A DNA stretch of 38,375 nt, taken from contig JAIBDN010000019.1 in assembly GCA_024686215.1 (NCBI GenBank), positions 1-38,375 of the forward strand, given 5' to 3'. Shown piece after piece: positions 9,202 through 18,855 of the stretch (its first letter is position 1; the number at the start of each line of letters is the position of its first letter). The notes under the pieces were generated by a model, which was not told the DNA's origin, searched no databases, and saw only the letters and a program-made list of their open reading frames with translations. Both the position numbers and the translations under genes were made by a program. The DNA is from Gammaproteobacteria bacterium (GTDB taxonomy: Bacteria; Pseudomonadota; Gammaproteobacteria; Pseudomonadales; Halieaceae).

Positions 9202-10608
9202 TTGATAAAGAACCTAGTAGGGCGCCTCTCAGGTAAGGGCAATGGTGGCCCGGAACAGAGTCCGGCAACGTCTGGACACGGACAACCGCCGCGCCACGAG
9301 CCTTCACACAAGGCTGCATCAGAAACTCAACGCGGCGAGGAAGCCAAGCCCGCTTCCCGTGGTAAGGGCAACAAGCGTCGGCGCAACAACAAGGCCAAGC
9401 CAGCCAAGCCTGCCTGGTCTCTGGACCAGTTCCAGGTCGAGCCCAAGGAAGGGGAGACACGTTTTCATGATCTGGGTCTGCGCGATGAGCTGATGCAGGG
9501 TATTGCCGATCTAGGGTTTGAATATTGCTCGCCCATCCAGGGGGCGATATTGCCGCACACTTTGCAGGGCCACGATGCCATTGGTAAGGCCCAGACCGGC
9601 ACCGGTAAAACCGCTGCGTTCCTGATTACAATGTTTAATGACATGCTGTGTAACCCCATAGAGGGTGAGCGCTTTGTGGGTGAACCCCGGGCTCTGGTTA
9701 TCGCCCCTACCCGTGAACTGGTCATGCAGATTGCCGCTGACGCCGAGGAACTGGCGCGTCATTCAGGCCTGCAAGTCGCCACCCTGATCGGCGGTATGGA
9801 CTACCAGAAGCAATTAAATCGCCTGGGTAATACTGTAATCGACCTGGTAGTGGCAACGCCCGGGCGTTTGCTGGACTTTATGGGACGCCGTGACCTGTAT
9901 CTGGATCACGTGGAGATACTGGTGTTGGATGAAGCCGACCGTATGCTGGATATGGGCTTTATACCCCAGGTGAAGCGTATTGTGCGTGCCACGCAGCGCA
10001 AGGAAAATCGACAAACGCTGCTATTCTCCGCAACCTTCACCCAGGATATTATCAACCTCTCCGAGCAGTGGACTTTTGAACCGGTGACGGTAGAGATTGA
10101 GCCTGAGAGCGTGGCAACAGATAGCGTGGACCAGAAAATTTACCTGGTCAGCAGTCAGCAGCGTTACCGGGTGTTAAACAATCTGTTGCGCACTGAAGAT
10201 TGTAAAAGTGTCATCGTGTTTGCCAACCGTCGTGACCAGGTGCGTCGCCTGCACGAGCGTTTGCGTAAATCCGGTGTTGCCGCGGGTATTCTTTCCGGGG
10301 AAGTTCCCCAGGCCAAGCGCACACGTACTCTGGAGCAGTTCAAGCAGGGTGAGATCACCGTACTGGTGGCCACGGATGTGGCCGGACGTGGTATTCACGT
10401 GGACGGTGTTACCCACGTAGTGAACTACAACTTGCCGGAAGACCCGGAGGATTATGTGCACCGTATCGGGCGTACCGGTCGGGCCGGGGCTACTGGCACC
10501 TCTATCAGTTTTGCCAGTGAGGATGATGCCTTCCTGTTGCCGGATCTGGAAGTGTTGTTGGGCAACAAGCTGGAGTGCACACACCCGCCCAAGGAATTAC
10601 TGGTTTAA
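9202..10608 (+). CDS. rhlB: DEAD-box ATP-dependent RNA helicase, RhlB type
   Basis: RhlB unwinds structured RNA and feeds it to the degradosome. The 468-residue protein has the full DEAD-box set: Q-motif region YCSPIQ, Walker A AQTGTGKT (130-137), [17 protein letters not shown] (243-246), SAT (276-278), DVAGRGIHV, and [10 protein letters not shown]. An N-terminal extension of about 85 residues is rich in Lys, Arg, Gly and Pro and looks disordered and RNA-binding, as in Pseudomonas RhlB rather than the compact E. coli protein. The start is TTG at 9202, with AGGA nine bases upstream; the frame offers no better start. It overlaps the convergent cysZ by 12 bp. Confidence 0.88.
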   Translation: MIKNLVGRLSGKGNGGPEQSPATSGHGQPPRHEPSHKAASETQRGEEAKPASRGKGNKRRRNNKAKPAKPAWSLDQFQVEPKEGETRFHDLGLRDELMQGIADLGFEYCSPIQGAILPHTLQGHDAIGKAQTGTGKTAAFLITMFNDMLCNPIEGERFVGEPRALVIAPTRELVMQIAADAEELARHSGLQVATLIGGMDYQKQLNRLGNTVIDLVVATPGRLLDFMGRRDLYLDHVEILVLDEADRMLDMGFIPQVKRIVRATQRKENRQTLLFSATFTQDIINLSEQWTFEPVTVEIEPESVATDSVDQKIYLVSSQQRYRVLNNLLRTEDCKSVIVFANRRDQVRRLHERLRKSGVAAGILSGEVPQAKRTRTLEQFKQGEITVLVATDVAGRGIHVDGVTHVVNYNLPEDPEDYVHRIGRTGRAGATGTSISFASEDDAFLLPDLEVLLGNKLECTHPPKELLV

Positions 10609-11328
10609 CTCCTCGCACCACAGCAACGTGGCGCCCACCACCGCGGCGGGCACTACGAAAAAATTCACCACAGGTATTGCCGTACACAGAGCCACCAGGC
10701 CGCCAAAGCCCATGCTGCTGAGGCGACGAGCGCGCACCGCTTCCTTGACGTCGGCAAAACTCAGCTGGTGATTATCCATCGGATAATCCACAAACTGTAT
10801 GCTCATCATCCATGCGCCCAGCAGGAACCATAGCACTGGTGCTACTGCGTTCAGTCCCGGAATAAAAGACAGTAGCAGTACAAACGCCGCCATCGGCAGG
10901 TAATAAAGCAGTTTGGTAATCTCGCGGATGATACCCCGCGGCAGTGCCAGTACTGCAGCACCAATTCCTTCCAGGGAATCGACCGGCTTCCCGGTTGCCA
11001 GTTCTTCCGCCTTTTCAGCCAGTAAAGCGTTAAATGGCGAGGCGATTATCAGCGCCACGCTGGTGAACAGGTAGCCACCGATCAGGCTGACCGTTATGAC
11101 AATCACTGGCCAGATGATCCAGGTAATAAAATCCAGCCAGCCTGGAATCCCCGACAACCAGCTGTCCATCAGCTCACTGAGGTAGCTGTAACCAAAACCG
11201 ATTAATGAGCCGAAAATGAGGATGTTCACCAGCAGCGGGACGATTACAAATAGTCTTAAAGCGGGGTGTGTCAGCATTCTGGCACCGCGTCGCAGATAGC
11301 CGGCACCCTGGGCGATATTACCTTTCAC
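10597..11328 (-). CDS. cysZ: Sulfate transporter CysZ / EI24-family membrane protein
   Basis: CysZ mediates sulfate uptake for cysteine synthesis in E. coli. The 243-residue product (E. coli 253) has the family N-terminus ([20 protein letters not shown], then [14 protein letters not shown]), central hydrophobic hairpins, and the conserved [20 protein letters not shown] and '[10 protein letters not shown]' motifs. I chose GTG at 11328 because a strong AAGGAG lies about six bases upstream and the reading matches CysZ. The frame extends upstream but without homology. The start lies inside the end of the CWC gene, suggesting coupling. The 3' end overlaps rhlB. Confidence 0.88.
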   Translation of the reverse strand: MKGNIAQGAGYLRRGARMLTHPALRLFVIVPLLVNILIFGSLIGFGYSYLSELMDSWLSGIPGWLDFITWIIWPVIVITVSLIGGYLFTSVALIIASPFNALLAEKAEELATGKPVDSLEGIGAAVLALPRGIIREITKLLYYLPMAAFVLLLSFIPGLNAVAPVLWFLLGAWMMSIQFVDYPMDNHQLSFADVKEAVRARRLSSMGFGGLVALCTAIPVVNFFVVPAAVVGATLLWCEELNQ

Positions 11329-11530
11329 TGGATTCTCCTTGTTGCTGAGCGCAGGCGGGACATAAACAGACCCGGCCTTTGGCTTCTGCCGGAATGGCGT
11401 CCAGGGCCGGCGCACTGATCTGCGTCTGCCAACACCAGCAGCTCTGTGGGTCTTTCCCGGCCGCCACGGCGCAGGTGTTGTCATCACCGCACACCGGGCA
11501 GGTCTTTTGCCACTGTGCTGTTTCTGTCAT
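11318..11530 (-). CDS. Small cysteine-rich CWC-domain protein
   Basis: This 70-residue protein begins MTETAQWQKTCPVCG and continues with CWCWQTQISAPALDAIP and ends with a CLCPAC cluster. It has seven cysteines in the pattern CPVCG-x5-C-x9-CWC-x27-CLCPAC, which fits the cysteine-rich CWC family of small probable zinc-binding proteins with unknown function. It lies inside a longer open frame whose upstream part is antisense to the Smr gene and is not real. The ATG at 11530 is where family similarity begins. It overlaps the cysZ start by 11 bp, so the two are probably one transcript. The Shine-Dalgarno is weak. Confidence 0.75.
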   Translation of the reverse strand: MTETAQWQKTCPVCGDDNTCAVAAGKDPQSCWCWQTQISAPALDAIPAEAKGRVCLCPACAQQQGESSER

Positions 11531-11537
11531 TTGCCAG

Positions 11538-11590
11538 TCAACTCTCGTGTTCCAAGGCGCTATAATACCGGACTGAAGTCGGGGTGTAAG
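11538..11590. promoter_or_regulatory. Divergent, overlapping -10 promoter region (smr / CWC-cysZ)
   Basis: On the plus strand a perfect TATAAT lies at 11561-11566, with a poor -35 (TCAACT, 11538-11543, 17-bp spacer), serving smr 26 bp downstream. On the minus strand TATTAT occupies 11567-11562, with CTTACA (11590-11585) exactly 17 bp upstream, serving the CWC-cysZ unit. The two -10 elements overlap, so the two directions may compete for polymerase. These are motif matches only. Confidence 0.45.
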
Positions 11591-11591
11591 T

Positions 11592-12203
11592 ATGAGCGAT
11601 GACAAAGACCAGCTGTTCCATACGGAAATGTCCGATGTGGTGCCGTTGAAGAATGAGCCCAGGGCGAAACCACCGGGCAAAGGCCGCGAACAGCGCGACT
11701 CATCCCTTGAGGAGCGACGCCAGGCCGCGGTACAGGGCAAGCAAGTCGATCGCAATATCCTCACCGCAGAGGGCATAGAACCACTGGATCGTTGGTTTGT
11801 GCTGGAATTCAAACGTCCCGGCGTGCAAAACGGCGTTTACCGCAAGTTGAAGCAGGGCCGCTACGAGGCCGAAGCACAACTGGATCTGCACCGCATGACC
11901 GCCGCCGTGGCGCGCAAGGAGTTATTCGAGTTTATCGAAGAGTGTTACCAGTACGGCCTGCGCAGTGTGCAAATCATCCACGGCAAAGGTGAAAGCAAGG
12001 CAGAGCGCGAAGGCAGTTCAATCCTCAAGGGCTGTACCGATCACTGGCTGCGCGAACTCGCCATCGTGCAGGCCTTTCACAGCGCGCAACCACGGCACGG
12101 GGGCACCGGTGCGGTGTATGTACTGTTGAAAAAGAGTGAGGAAAAAAAGCGCGAGAATCGCGAGAAGTTCACCAAGGGTAGGGTGCCATACGATCCTGTT
12201 TAG
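11592..12203 (+). CDS. Smr-domain protein (SmrA-like endonuclease family)
   Basis: The 203-residue protein has a charged N-terminal region (about 1-60) and then a C-terminal Smr domain. The domain motifs are LDLHRMT (97-103), HGKG (130-133) and GTGAVYVLL (171-179). Smr domains are nicking nucleases of DNA or RNA; bacterial relatives include SmrA and the ribosome-rescue nuclease SmrB. Which it resembles more cannot be settled by eye. The classic LDLHG and HGxG are present as LDLHR and HGKG. A GGGGTG Shine-Dalgarno precedes the ATG. A strongly basic tail (KKSEEKKRENREKFTKGR) follows the domain. Confidence 0.85.
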   Translation: MSDDKDQLFHTEMSDVVPLKNEPRAKPPGKGREQRDSSLEERRQAAVQGKQVDRNILTAEGIEPLDRWFVLEFKRPGVQNGVYRKLKQGRYEAEAQLDLHRMTAAVARKELFEFIEECYQYGLRSVQIIHGKGESKAEREGSSILKGCTDHWLRELAIVQAFHSAQPRHGGTGAVYVLLKKSEEKKRENREKFTKGRVPYDPV

Positions 12204-12244
12204 TGCGTGCCTTACCAGATGGTTCCCCCGGAGGGCCGGTGCGG

Positions 12245-12355
12245 TTAAGCCCTTACCCTGCGGGACCCGCCGTAAATACGTCCATGTAGGCTCGGGCTGC
12301 GGATGGCCGCCCCCTGCATCCATGCCTCACACGGTCCAGCAAGGTAATGGCTTAA
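12245..12355. repeat. 111-bp element bounded by 23-bp imperfect inverted repeats
   Basis: The left arm TTAAGCCCTTACCCTGCGGG+ACC (12245-12267) and the right arm (12333-12355) match as inverted copies at 20 of 23 positions. The interior (12268-12332) has a further GGATG/CATCC hairpin (12301-12305 with 12317-12321). It lies in the spacer after smr and before the convergent PA4642-family gene. It looks like a REP/BIME- or MITE-like intergenic repeat or a structured RNA 3' end. No transposase is present. No other copy is visible in this window. Confidence 0.65.
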
Positions 12356-12427
12356 TCTCACCTCTACCGTACTGTCATTGGGTGTCTATTTTACAGATGG
12401 GCTGAATTCAGCCAGCGCCCGATGGTA

Positions 12428-12611
12428 GGCCACTGTCTCGTGGTCCTTCACGAAAAATCAGGACGCGTTTAGCGCAGCCAGCCAATTCGGGGGTTTCTGC
12501 GAGGACTGATCGAGTCCAGTTTTTTGCGCAGCAAAAATTGTCGAGTTCCGCAGCAGCCGAATTGGCTGGCTGCGCTGCGGCCTTTTCGTGAAGGGCTACG
12601 GCACAGTGGCC
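12428..12611. repeat. 184-bp long hairpin-forming element
   Basis: Three nested perfect arm pairs run outside to inside. GGCCACTGT (12428-12436) pairs with 12603-12611. CCTTCACGAAAA (12445-12456) pairs with 12583-12594. The 19-mer GCGCAGCCAGCCAATTCGG (12472-12490) pairs with 12557-12575. The 66-nt apex (12491-12556) contains its own small hairpins: GGACT/AGTCC (12503-12507, 12513-12517) and TTTTTGC-gca-GCAAAAA (12521-12537). The arms sum to 40 perfect pairs. The element ends 26 bp from the stop of the PA4642-family gene. A non-autonomous mobile element or a structured RNA are the main explanations. Confidence 0.75.
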
Positions 12612-12637
12612 GGAGTCCGGAGGCCAAACTAGCTAAA

Positions 12638-12922
12638 TCAAGATGCGCCGTTAAGCACCTCAACATACTCGGCGCCATGGCGGTGGGTGGATGCAATATC
12701 CATTACCGTGCGGCCATCGCGTCCGGTAGCACTGATGTCGCGCTTTTCGCCGGTAAAGAACTGTACGAACAGTTCGAAATCCGAGGCGCGCATACTCTGG
12801 TAGGCCTTGAGCAGCATGTGAAAGTCCTCATTGCTACCGTCGTGGGGGCGCACTTGCAGAAAGCTTTTTACGTGATCTTCGGTCCAGACATCGTCCAGGA
12901 CCTTTTCCTTGTCTTTTCTCAT
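12638..12922 (-). CDS. PA4642-family conserved hypothetical protein
   Basis: The 94-residue protein starts MRKDKEKVLDDVWTEDHVKS and ends with an ankyrin-like turn, GRDGRTVMDIASTHRHGAEY. Length and pattern (MRKDK, 'FL...P.D', 'LLKAY...RASDFE.FV.FF', 'DGRT..DIA..H') match the PA4642 family of Pseudomonas and relatives, for which no function is established. A good Shine-Dalgarno (TTAAGGAAT) precedes the ATG. It starts 10 bp after the gatB stop, so it is very probably the last gene of the gatCAB operon. A link to Gln-tRNA formation would be speculation. Confidence 0.82.
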   Translation of the reverse strand: MRKDKEKVLDDVWTEDHVKSFLQVRPHDGSNEDFHMLLKAYQSMRASDFELFVQFFTGEKRDISATGRDGRTVMDIASTHRHGAEYVEVLNGAS

Positions 12923-12932
12923 TGCCGATTCC

Positions 12933-14375
12933 TTAACTTAATTTTTTCGCCAGTAGTTCATTGACCATTTTCGGGTTGGCCTGGCCTTTGGATAATTTCA
13001 TTACCTGGCCGACAAAGTAACCCACCAGTTTCTTGCGTTTACCCTCGTCCGCTGCCAGATACTGTTCTACCTGCGCGGCACTGCCGGCGATCACCTCGTC
13101 CACCATGCTTTCGAGCTCGCCGCTGTCGCTAACCTGCTGCAGTCCGCGCGCCGCTATGACCTCATCTGCGGAGCCCTCGCCCTGCCACATCGCCTCAAAT
13201 ACCTGCTTGGCTATCTTGCCCGAAATGCTGTTGTCCAGAATGCGTGTAATCAACCCCGCCAGGGCCTCTGCCGAGACAGGGCTGGCACCCAGGCTCAGTT
13301 CACTGCGGTTGAGTTGACCCAGCAGGTCCCCCTGTACCCAGTTGGCAGCGATTTTGGCGTCGCCGCAGCCGGCGACTACCGCTTCAAAGTAGTCTGCCAG
13401 TTCGCGGCTGCTGGCCAATACGTTGGCATCGTAATTGCCCAGTGCGTATTGCTCCACAAAACGGTGGCGCTTTTGCACCGGCAGTTCCGGCAGCTGCTGG
13501 CGCAGGGCCTCAACGTAGTCATCCTCAATTACTATGGGCAACAGGTCGGGTTCAGGAAAGTAGCGGTAGTCGTTGGCCACTTCCTTGGAACGCATGGAGC
13601 GGGTTTCATCCTTGTCGGCATCGTAGAGGCGGGTTTCCTGTACGATCTTGCCGCCGTCTTCCAGGATATCTGCCTGGCGTGCAAACTCGTGGTGTATGGC
13701 CTTCTCTACGAAGCGGAACGAGTTAACGTTCTTGATCTCGGCCCGGGTGCCCAGCGTTTCCGTACCCACCGGGCGCAGGGAGATGTTGATATCGCAGCGC
13801 ATGGAACCTTCGGCCATATTGCCGTCGGAAATACCCAGGTAGGTTACCAGGCTGTGCATCGCTTTCAGGTAGGCTACCGCTTCGGCGGCACTGCGCAGGT
13901 CCGGTTCGGAGACAATTTCCAGCAGGGGCGTGCCGGCGCGATTGAGGTCGATGCCAGTTTGCCCGTGGAAATCTTCGTGCAGGGACTTACCCGCATCTTC
14001 TTCCAGATGTGCGCGGGTAATGCCAATGTCCCGGGTGCTGCCGTCTTCTAGCTGTATTTCGAAGGTTCCGGTGCCCACGATGGGATGCTGGAACTGACTG
14101 ATCTGATAACCCTTGGGCAGGTCAGGATAAAAGTAGTTCTTGCGATCGAATACCGAGCGCATACCGATCTCAGCGCCAATGCCCAGGCCGAACAGCACAG
14201 CGAAGTGCACCGCTTGCTCATTCAGCACCGGCAGCATGCCGGGCATAGCCAGGTCGACGGCACTGGCCTGGGTATTGGGTTCAGCACCAAAGGTGGTGGC
14301 CGAGCCGGAAAAGATTTTCGATACGGTGGCCAGCTGCAGGTGCACTTCCAGCCCGATAACAGTTTCCCACTGCAT
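12933..14375 (-). CDS. gatB: Asp-tRNA(Asn)/Glu-tRNA(Gln) amidotransferase subunit B
   Basis: GatB is the kinase and tRNA-binding subunit of GatCAB, which converts mischarged Glu-tRNA(Gln) and Asp-tRNA(Asn) to the correct amide forms. The 480-residue protein opens with [20 protein letters not shown] and has the conserved [19 protein letters not shown] cradle motif. It ends with the YqeY-like tail that binds tRNA ([16 protein letters not shown] sequence [17 protein letters not shown]). The length is typical. Its ATG overlaps the gatA stop as TAATG. Confidence 0.96.
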   Translation of the reverse strand: MQWETVIGLEVHLQLATVSKIFSGSATTFGAEPNTQASAVDLAMPGMLPVLNEQAVHFAVLFGLGIGAEIGMRSVFDRKNYFYPDLPKGYQISQFQHPIVGTGTFEIQLEDGSTRDIGITRAHLEEDAGKSLHEDFHGQTGIDLNRAGTPLLEIVSEPDLRSAAEAVAYLKAMHSLVTYLGISDGNMAEGSMRCDINISLRPVGTETLGTRAEIKNVNSFRFVEKAIHHEFARQADILEDGGKIVQETRLYDADKDETRSMRSKEVANDYRYFPEPDLLPIVIEDDYVEALRQQLPELPVQKRHRFVEQYALGNYDANVLASSRELADYFEAVVAGCGDAKIAANWVQGDLLGQLNRSELSLGASPVSAEALAGLITRILDNSISGKIAKQVFEAMWQGEGSADEVIAARGLQQVSDSGELESMVDEVIAGSAAQVEQYLAADEGKRKKLVGYFVGQVMKLSKGQANPKMVNELLAKKLS

Positions 14376-15841
14376 TATGCTGCCCCCCCGGTCATCGCCG
14401 CAGGTTGGCGCAGGTGCCAGTCGCTGACCTGCTGATACTGGTGTGCCACATTCAACAGGCGAGCTTCATCGAAATGCTGGCCTATCAGTTGCAGGCCAAC
14501 GGGTTTGTCGTCAACAAAACCCGCAGGAACCGACATGCCCGGCAAGCCCGCAAGGTTCACTGCCAGGGTATATACATCTTCCAGGTACATGGCCACAGGA
14601 TCGTCCGATTTCGCGCCCAGAGAGAAGGCCGGTCCCGGCGTGGTCGGTCCCGCGATGACGTCGACCTGTTCGAAACAGCGCATGAAGTCCTGTTGGATCA
14701 GGCGTCGCACTTGCTGCGCCTTCTTGTAGTAGGCGTCGTAGTAACCGGCGGAGAGCGCGTAGGTGCCCACCAGAATGCGGCGTTTGACCTCGTCGCCAAA
14801 GCCCTCGCCACGGGTGCGGGTGTAGAGGTCGTGCAGGTCTACCGGGTCAGTGCAGCGGTGACCGTAGCGCACGCCGTCAAAACGCGACAGGTTGGTGGAG
14901 GCCTCGGCTGGCGCGATAACGTAATAGGTAGGTATGGTCAGCTGGCTGTTGGGCAGGGAAACCTCTACTAACGTGGCCCCCTGAGCCTCAAGCTGTTGCA
15001 GTGCGGCATCGATTCTTTCACCGGTAGCCGCATCCAGTCCATCACCGAAATATTCACTGGGTAGGCCGATACGCAGGCCATCGAGCTTGTTGTCCAGCTG
15101 CGCGGTGTAGTCCTGCGTTGGTTCGGGAGAGGAGGTGGAATCCAGTGGGTCGTGCCCCGCCATGGCGTTTAGCAATAGCGCACAATCTTCAGCGGTGTGG
15201 GCCATGGGGCCAGCCTGGTCCAGACTGGAGGCGAAGGCGACCATGCCCAGCCGAGACACCCGACCGTAGGTGGGTTTCAGCCCGGTGATGCCACAAAATG
15301 CGGCGGGCTGGCGGATGGAGCCACCAGTGTCCGTGCCAGTGGCAGCCGGGGCCAGTAAAGCCGCCACTGCGGCGGCCGAGCCGCCGGAGGAGCCACCGGG
15401 AACCAGGTCGGTATTCCATGGGTTGCGCACCGGCCCGTAATAGCTGTTTTCATTGGAAGAGCCCATGGCGAACTCATCCATATTGGTTTTGCCGAGCGTG
15501 ATAGCACCCAGTTCATCGAAGCGTTTGATCAGTGTGGCATCGTAGGGAGGGACAAAATTGTCCAGCATGCGTGAGCCACAGCTGGTGCGTATGCCCTGCG
15601 TGCAAAAAATATCCTTGTGGGCGATGGGCACGCCGGTCAACTCGGCAGCCGTGCCATCTGCCAGCCGTTGGTCTGCGGCAGCAGCGGCAGCCAGCGCCGT
15701 GTCTTCAGTTACGCTGATGAAACTGTTGAGCTGAGGGTCCAGGGAGCCGATCCTGTCGAGGAAGCAGCGGGTGAGCTCTACACTGGAAAAGTGCTTCGCG
15801 CGTAGCCCGGCGATTAGCTGGGCGACAGATTTGTTGTGCAT
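14375..15841 (-). CDS. gatA: Asp-tRNA(Asn)/Glu-tRNA(Gln) amidotransferase subunit A
   Basis: GatA is the glutaminase subunit of GatCAB, releasing ammonia for tRNA amidation. It is an amidase-signature protein of 488 residues. The catalytic triad is visible: Lys76 (AHKD), cis-Ser151 (PGGSSGGS) and the nucleophile Ser175 ([12 protein letters not shown]). The C-terminal [10 protein letters not shown] and [13 protein letters not shown] motifs are also conserved. An AGGA lies upstream of the ATG. It lies 30 bp downstream of gatC and overlaps gatB by 1 bp. Confidence 0.96.
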   Translation of the reverse strand: MHNKSVAQLIAGLRAKHFSSVELTRCFLDRIGSLDPQLNSFISVTEDTALAAAAAADQRLADGTAAELTGVPIAHKDIFCTQGIRTSCGSRMLDNFVPPYDATLIKRFDELGAITLGKTNMDEFAMGSSNENSYYGPVRNPWNTDLVPGGSSGGSAAAVAALLAPAATGTDTGGSIRQPAAFCGITGLKPTYGRVSRLGMVAFASSLDQAGPMAHTAEDCALLLNAMAGHDPLDSTSSPEPTQDYTAQLDNKLDGLRIGLPSEYFGDGLDAATGERIDAALQQLEAQGATLVEVSLPNSQLTIPTYYVIAPAEASTNLSRFDGVRYGHRCTDPVDLHDLYTRTRGEGFGDEVKRRILVGTYALSAGYYDAYYKKAQQVRRLIQQDFMRCFEQVDVIAGPTTPGPAFSLGAKSDDPVAMYLEDVYTLAVNLAGLPGMSVPAGFVDDKPVGLQLIGQHFDEARLLNVAHQYQQVSDWHLRQPAAMTGGAA

Positions 15842-15871
15842 GATGGTAAATCCTGATGCGGTAAGGGCCGC

Positions 15872-16159
15872 TTAATCAATAACTTTAGGGACCAGATACA
15901 GGCCGTTTTCAACGGCGGGTGCGATGGCCTGGAAAGCCTCGCGCCGATTGACCTCGGTCACGGCGTCTGCACGCAGGCGTTGGGTGGCATCCAGAGGGTT
16001 CGCCATGGGCTCGACGTCGCTGGTGTCAACCGCCTGCAATTGGTCGACCATGCCAAGGATTTCTGTGATGCGCTGGGTGACCTGACCAATCTGGTCGTCA
16101 CCGATGCGGATACGCGCCAGTTCCGCAATCTTTTCTATTTCGTCTTGCTCTATAGCCAT
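15872..16159 (-). CDS. gatC: Asp-tRNA(Asn)/Glu-tRNA(Gln) amidotransferase subunit C
   Basis: GatC is the small subunit that stabilises the GatA-GatB interface. The 95-residue protein has the N-terminal helix [13 protein letters not shown], the central '[19 protein letters not shown]' loop, and the terminal [11 protein letters not shown], all family features. I chose ATG at 16159; a TTG nine bases upstream would add only three residues. It is the first gene of gatCAB and is divergent from mreB, the usual Pseudomonas arrangement. Confidence 0.94.
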   Translation of the reverse strand: MAIEQDEIEKIAELARIRIGDDQIGQVTQRITEILGMVDQLQAVDTSDVEPMANPLDATQRLRADAVTEVNRREAFQAIAPAVENGLYLVPKVID

Positions 16160-17429
<1,270 letters not shown>

Positions 17430-17463
17430 GTGGCTCGCACCGATACGCAATGAACAAGTGGCT

Positions 17464-17500
17464 GCGCAGTGGGTGCCGGTTGCATAACCGGCAACTGTGC
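17464..17500 (+). other. Strong RNA hairpin in the mreB-mreC spacer
   Basis: GCGCAGT (17464-17470) pairs with ACTGTGC (17494-17500), with one G-U pair. After a 3-nt GGG bulge, TGCCGGTT (17474-17481) pairs perfectly with AACCGGCA (17486-17493), closed by a GCAT loop. This makes 15 base pairs. No U-run follows, so an intrinsic terminator is unlikely. An RNA processing or stability element separating mreB from mreC expression fits the position. The structure ends 25 nt before the probable mreC start. Confidence 0.7.
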
Positions 17501-17525
17501 TGCTCCGGGCAACTGAGGAACTGAC

Positions 17526-18362
17526 ATCAAGCCGCTATTCGTCAAAGAGTCCACTCTCGGATTGCGCATAATGCTGGCCGCTGTGCTGGTGGTCACCCTG
17601 ATCCTGGCTGACCTGCGTTTCAACAAACTCGAGAAAAGCCGCTCCCTGCTAGACACGCTGGCCACCCCCATTTACTGGGTGGCTGACCTGCCCACGCGCC
17701 TGGGTGATTGGAGTGATGAGCATATTCAGTCGCGCGCGCAATTACTCGAAGAGAACGAGCGCTTGCACCGGGAAAACCTGGTGTTGCAGGGCCGTTCGCG
17801 CCAGATGTCTTCGCTGCAGGCGGAAAACGTGCGTCTGCGCGGCCTGCTGAACTCTACCGCCATATTGCGCGATGACGTAGTGGTGGCCGAGCTGATAGGC
17901 GTGTCTCCCGATCCGGTGCGCCATCAACTGATACTGAACAAGGGTAAGCTGGACGGCGTGTTCGTGGGGCAGCCACTGATCGATGCCGCCGGTTTGATGG
18001 GGCAGATCGTTGAGGTCAGTGCGGCTAACTCGCGCGCATTGCTGATTACTGATGGCACCCATTCCCTCCCGGTCCAGGTCAATCGTAACGGTGTGCGTGC
18101 CATAGCCGAGGGTACCGGTGCCCTGGGGACACTGGAAATACATCACGTGTCCGCCACCACGGATATTCGCGAGGGCGACCTGCTGGTCAGTTCAGGCCTT
18201 GGTGGTCGCTTCCCCGTGGGCTACCCGGTCGGCGTGGTCAGTGAAGTAGAGCGCGATCCCGGACAGGCCTTTGCCCGCATATTGGCTACCCCGAGTGCAG
18301 CCCTGGATCGCAGTCGCCACGTGCTGCTGGTGTTTACCAGTGATGCGGAACAGGACGACTGA
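17526..18362 (+). CDS. mreC: Rod-shape determining protein MreC (probable AUC start)
   Basis: MreC is a bitopic periplasmic scaffold that activates PBP2-RodA. The protein has a single N-terminal transmembrane helix (LRIMLAAVLVVTLILADL), a coiled-coil (about 70-105, LLEENERLHRENLVLQGRSR), and the double beta-barrel domain with GQIVEVSAANSRALLITD. Family members usually open 'MKPLF'. Here the frame reads ATC-AAG-CCG-CTA-TTC from 17526, with a TGAGGAA Shine-Dalgarno ending five bases upstream. No ATG, GTG or TTG exists in frame before a TTG at 17562. I therefore annotate ATC as start (278 aa). TTG 17562 (266 aa) is the alternative and would lose the conserved opening. Confidence 0.9.
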   Translation: MKPLFVKESTLGLRIMLAAVLVVTLILADLRFNKLEKSRSLLDTLATPIYWVADLPTRLGDWSDEHIQSRAQLLEENERLHRENLVLQGRSRQMSSLQAENVRLRGLLNSTAILRDDVVVAELIGVSPDPVRHQLILNKGKLDGVFVGQPLIDAAGLMGQIVEVSAANSRALLITDGTHSLPVQVNRNGVRAIAEGTGALGTLEIHHVSATTDIREGDLLVSSGLGGRFPVGYPVGVVSEVERDPGQAFARILATPSAALDRSRHVLLVFTSDAEQDD

Positions 18363-18365
18363 CCC

Positions 18366-18854
18366 TTGCAAGACCAGGGAGCACACGGCTACTGGGTAAT
18401 CCTGCTGTCTTTCCTGGTGGCCTATGTACTGGCGGTATTGGCATTGCCCCAGTGGTTACTGTGGGGGCGTCCCGAGTGGGTTGCCCTGGCGGTGATTTAT
18501 TGGACGATAGCACTGCCCCATCGCGTGGGTATTGCCACCGCCCTGCTACTGGGAATTGGGCTGGATGTGCTGGAGGGCGCGGTGATCGGACAAAATACCT
18601 TTGCCCTGGTGGTGGTGGCCCTGCTGTCGCTGGTTCTGTATCAGCGTCTGCGCGTCTATAGCCTGGTGCAGCAGGCGGGTGTGGTTTTTGTGCTCATTGG
18701 TATCAACCAGCTGATCTGTCAGTGGGTGCAAAATCTCGAGGGTGTCGGCGCGCCTACCTTACTGTTCCTGCTGCCTGCCTTTTCCAGTGCCTTACTGTGG
18801 CCGGTGGTGCTGCTAATTCTGCGTGGCCTGCGCCGCCACTATCGGGTGAATTGA
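18366..18854 (+). CDS. mreD: Rod-shape determining protein MreD
   Basis: MreD is the polytopic membrane partner of MreC in the elongasome. The 162-residue product has five or so hydrophobic segments and the family pattern 'GYWVILLSFLVAYVLAV ... WGRPEWVALAVIYW ... GIGLDVLEGAVIGQN', with LGIGLDVLEG being the typical conserved stretch. The start must be TTG at 18366: the mreC TGA at 18360-18362 is in the same frame and only one codon precedes the TTG. AGGA lies ten bases upstream. There is no ATG in frame near the N-terminus. Confidence 0.9.
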   Translation: MQDQGAHGYWVILLSFLVAYVLAVLALPQWLLWGRPEWVALAVIYWTIALPHRVGIATALLLGIGLDVLEGAVIGQNTFALVVVALLSLVLYQRLRVYSLVQQAGVVFVLIGINQLICQWVQNLEGVGAPTLLFLLPAFSSALLWPVVLLILRGLRRHYRVN

Positions 18855-18855
18855 A

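Noticed and set aside
11531..11812. N-terminal part of the 164-codon frame containing the CWC protein
   Set aside because: Antisense to the Smr gene and Ser/Arg-rich; only the last 70 codons resemble a protein family.
12018..12323. 101-codon minus-strand frame across the end of smr and the first repeat
   Set aside because: Antisense to smr and spanning repeat DNA; no recognisable features.
12244..12656. Possible integron attC sites (GTTAAGC at 12244 and 12650 fit GTTRRRY)
   Set aside because: No RYYYAAC core pairs with them in the required order, and there is no integrase or cassette-like gene nearby.
12524..12964. 146-codon plus-strand frame running through the long hairpin
   Set aside because: It crosses the palindrome and then runs antisense to the PA4642-family gene, with no family resemblance or ribosome site.
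13314..14051. 245-codon open frame on the plus strand opposite gatB
   Set aside because: It is a shadow of the gatB coding strand in GC-rich DNA, with no domain resemblance and no ribosome site; gatB is unambiguous.
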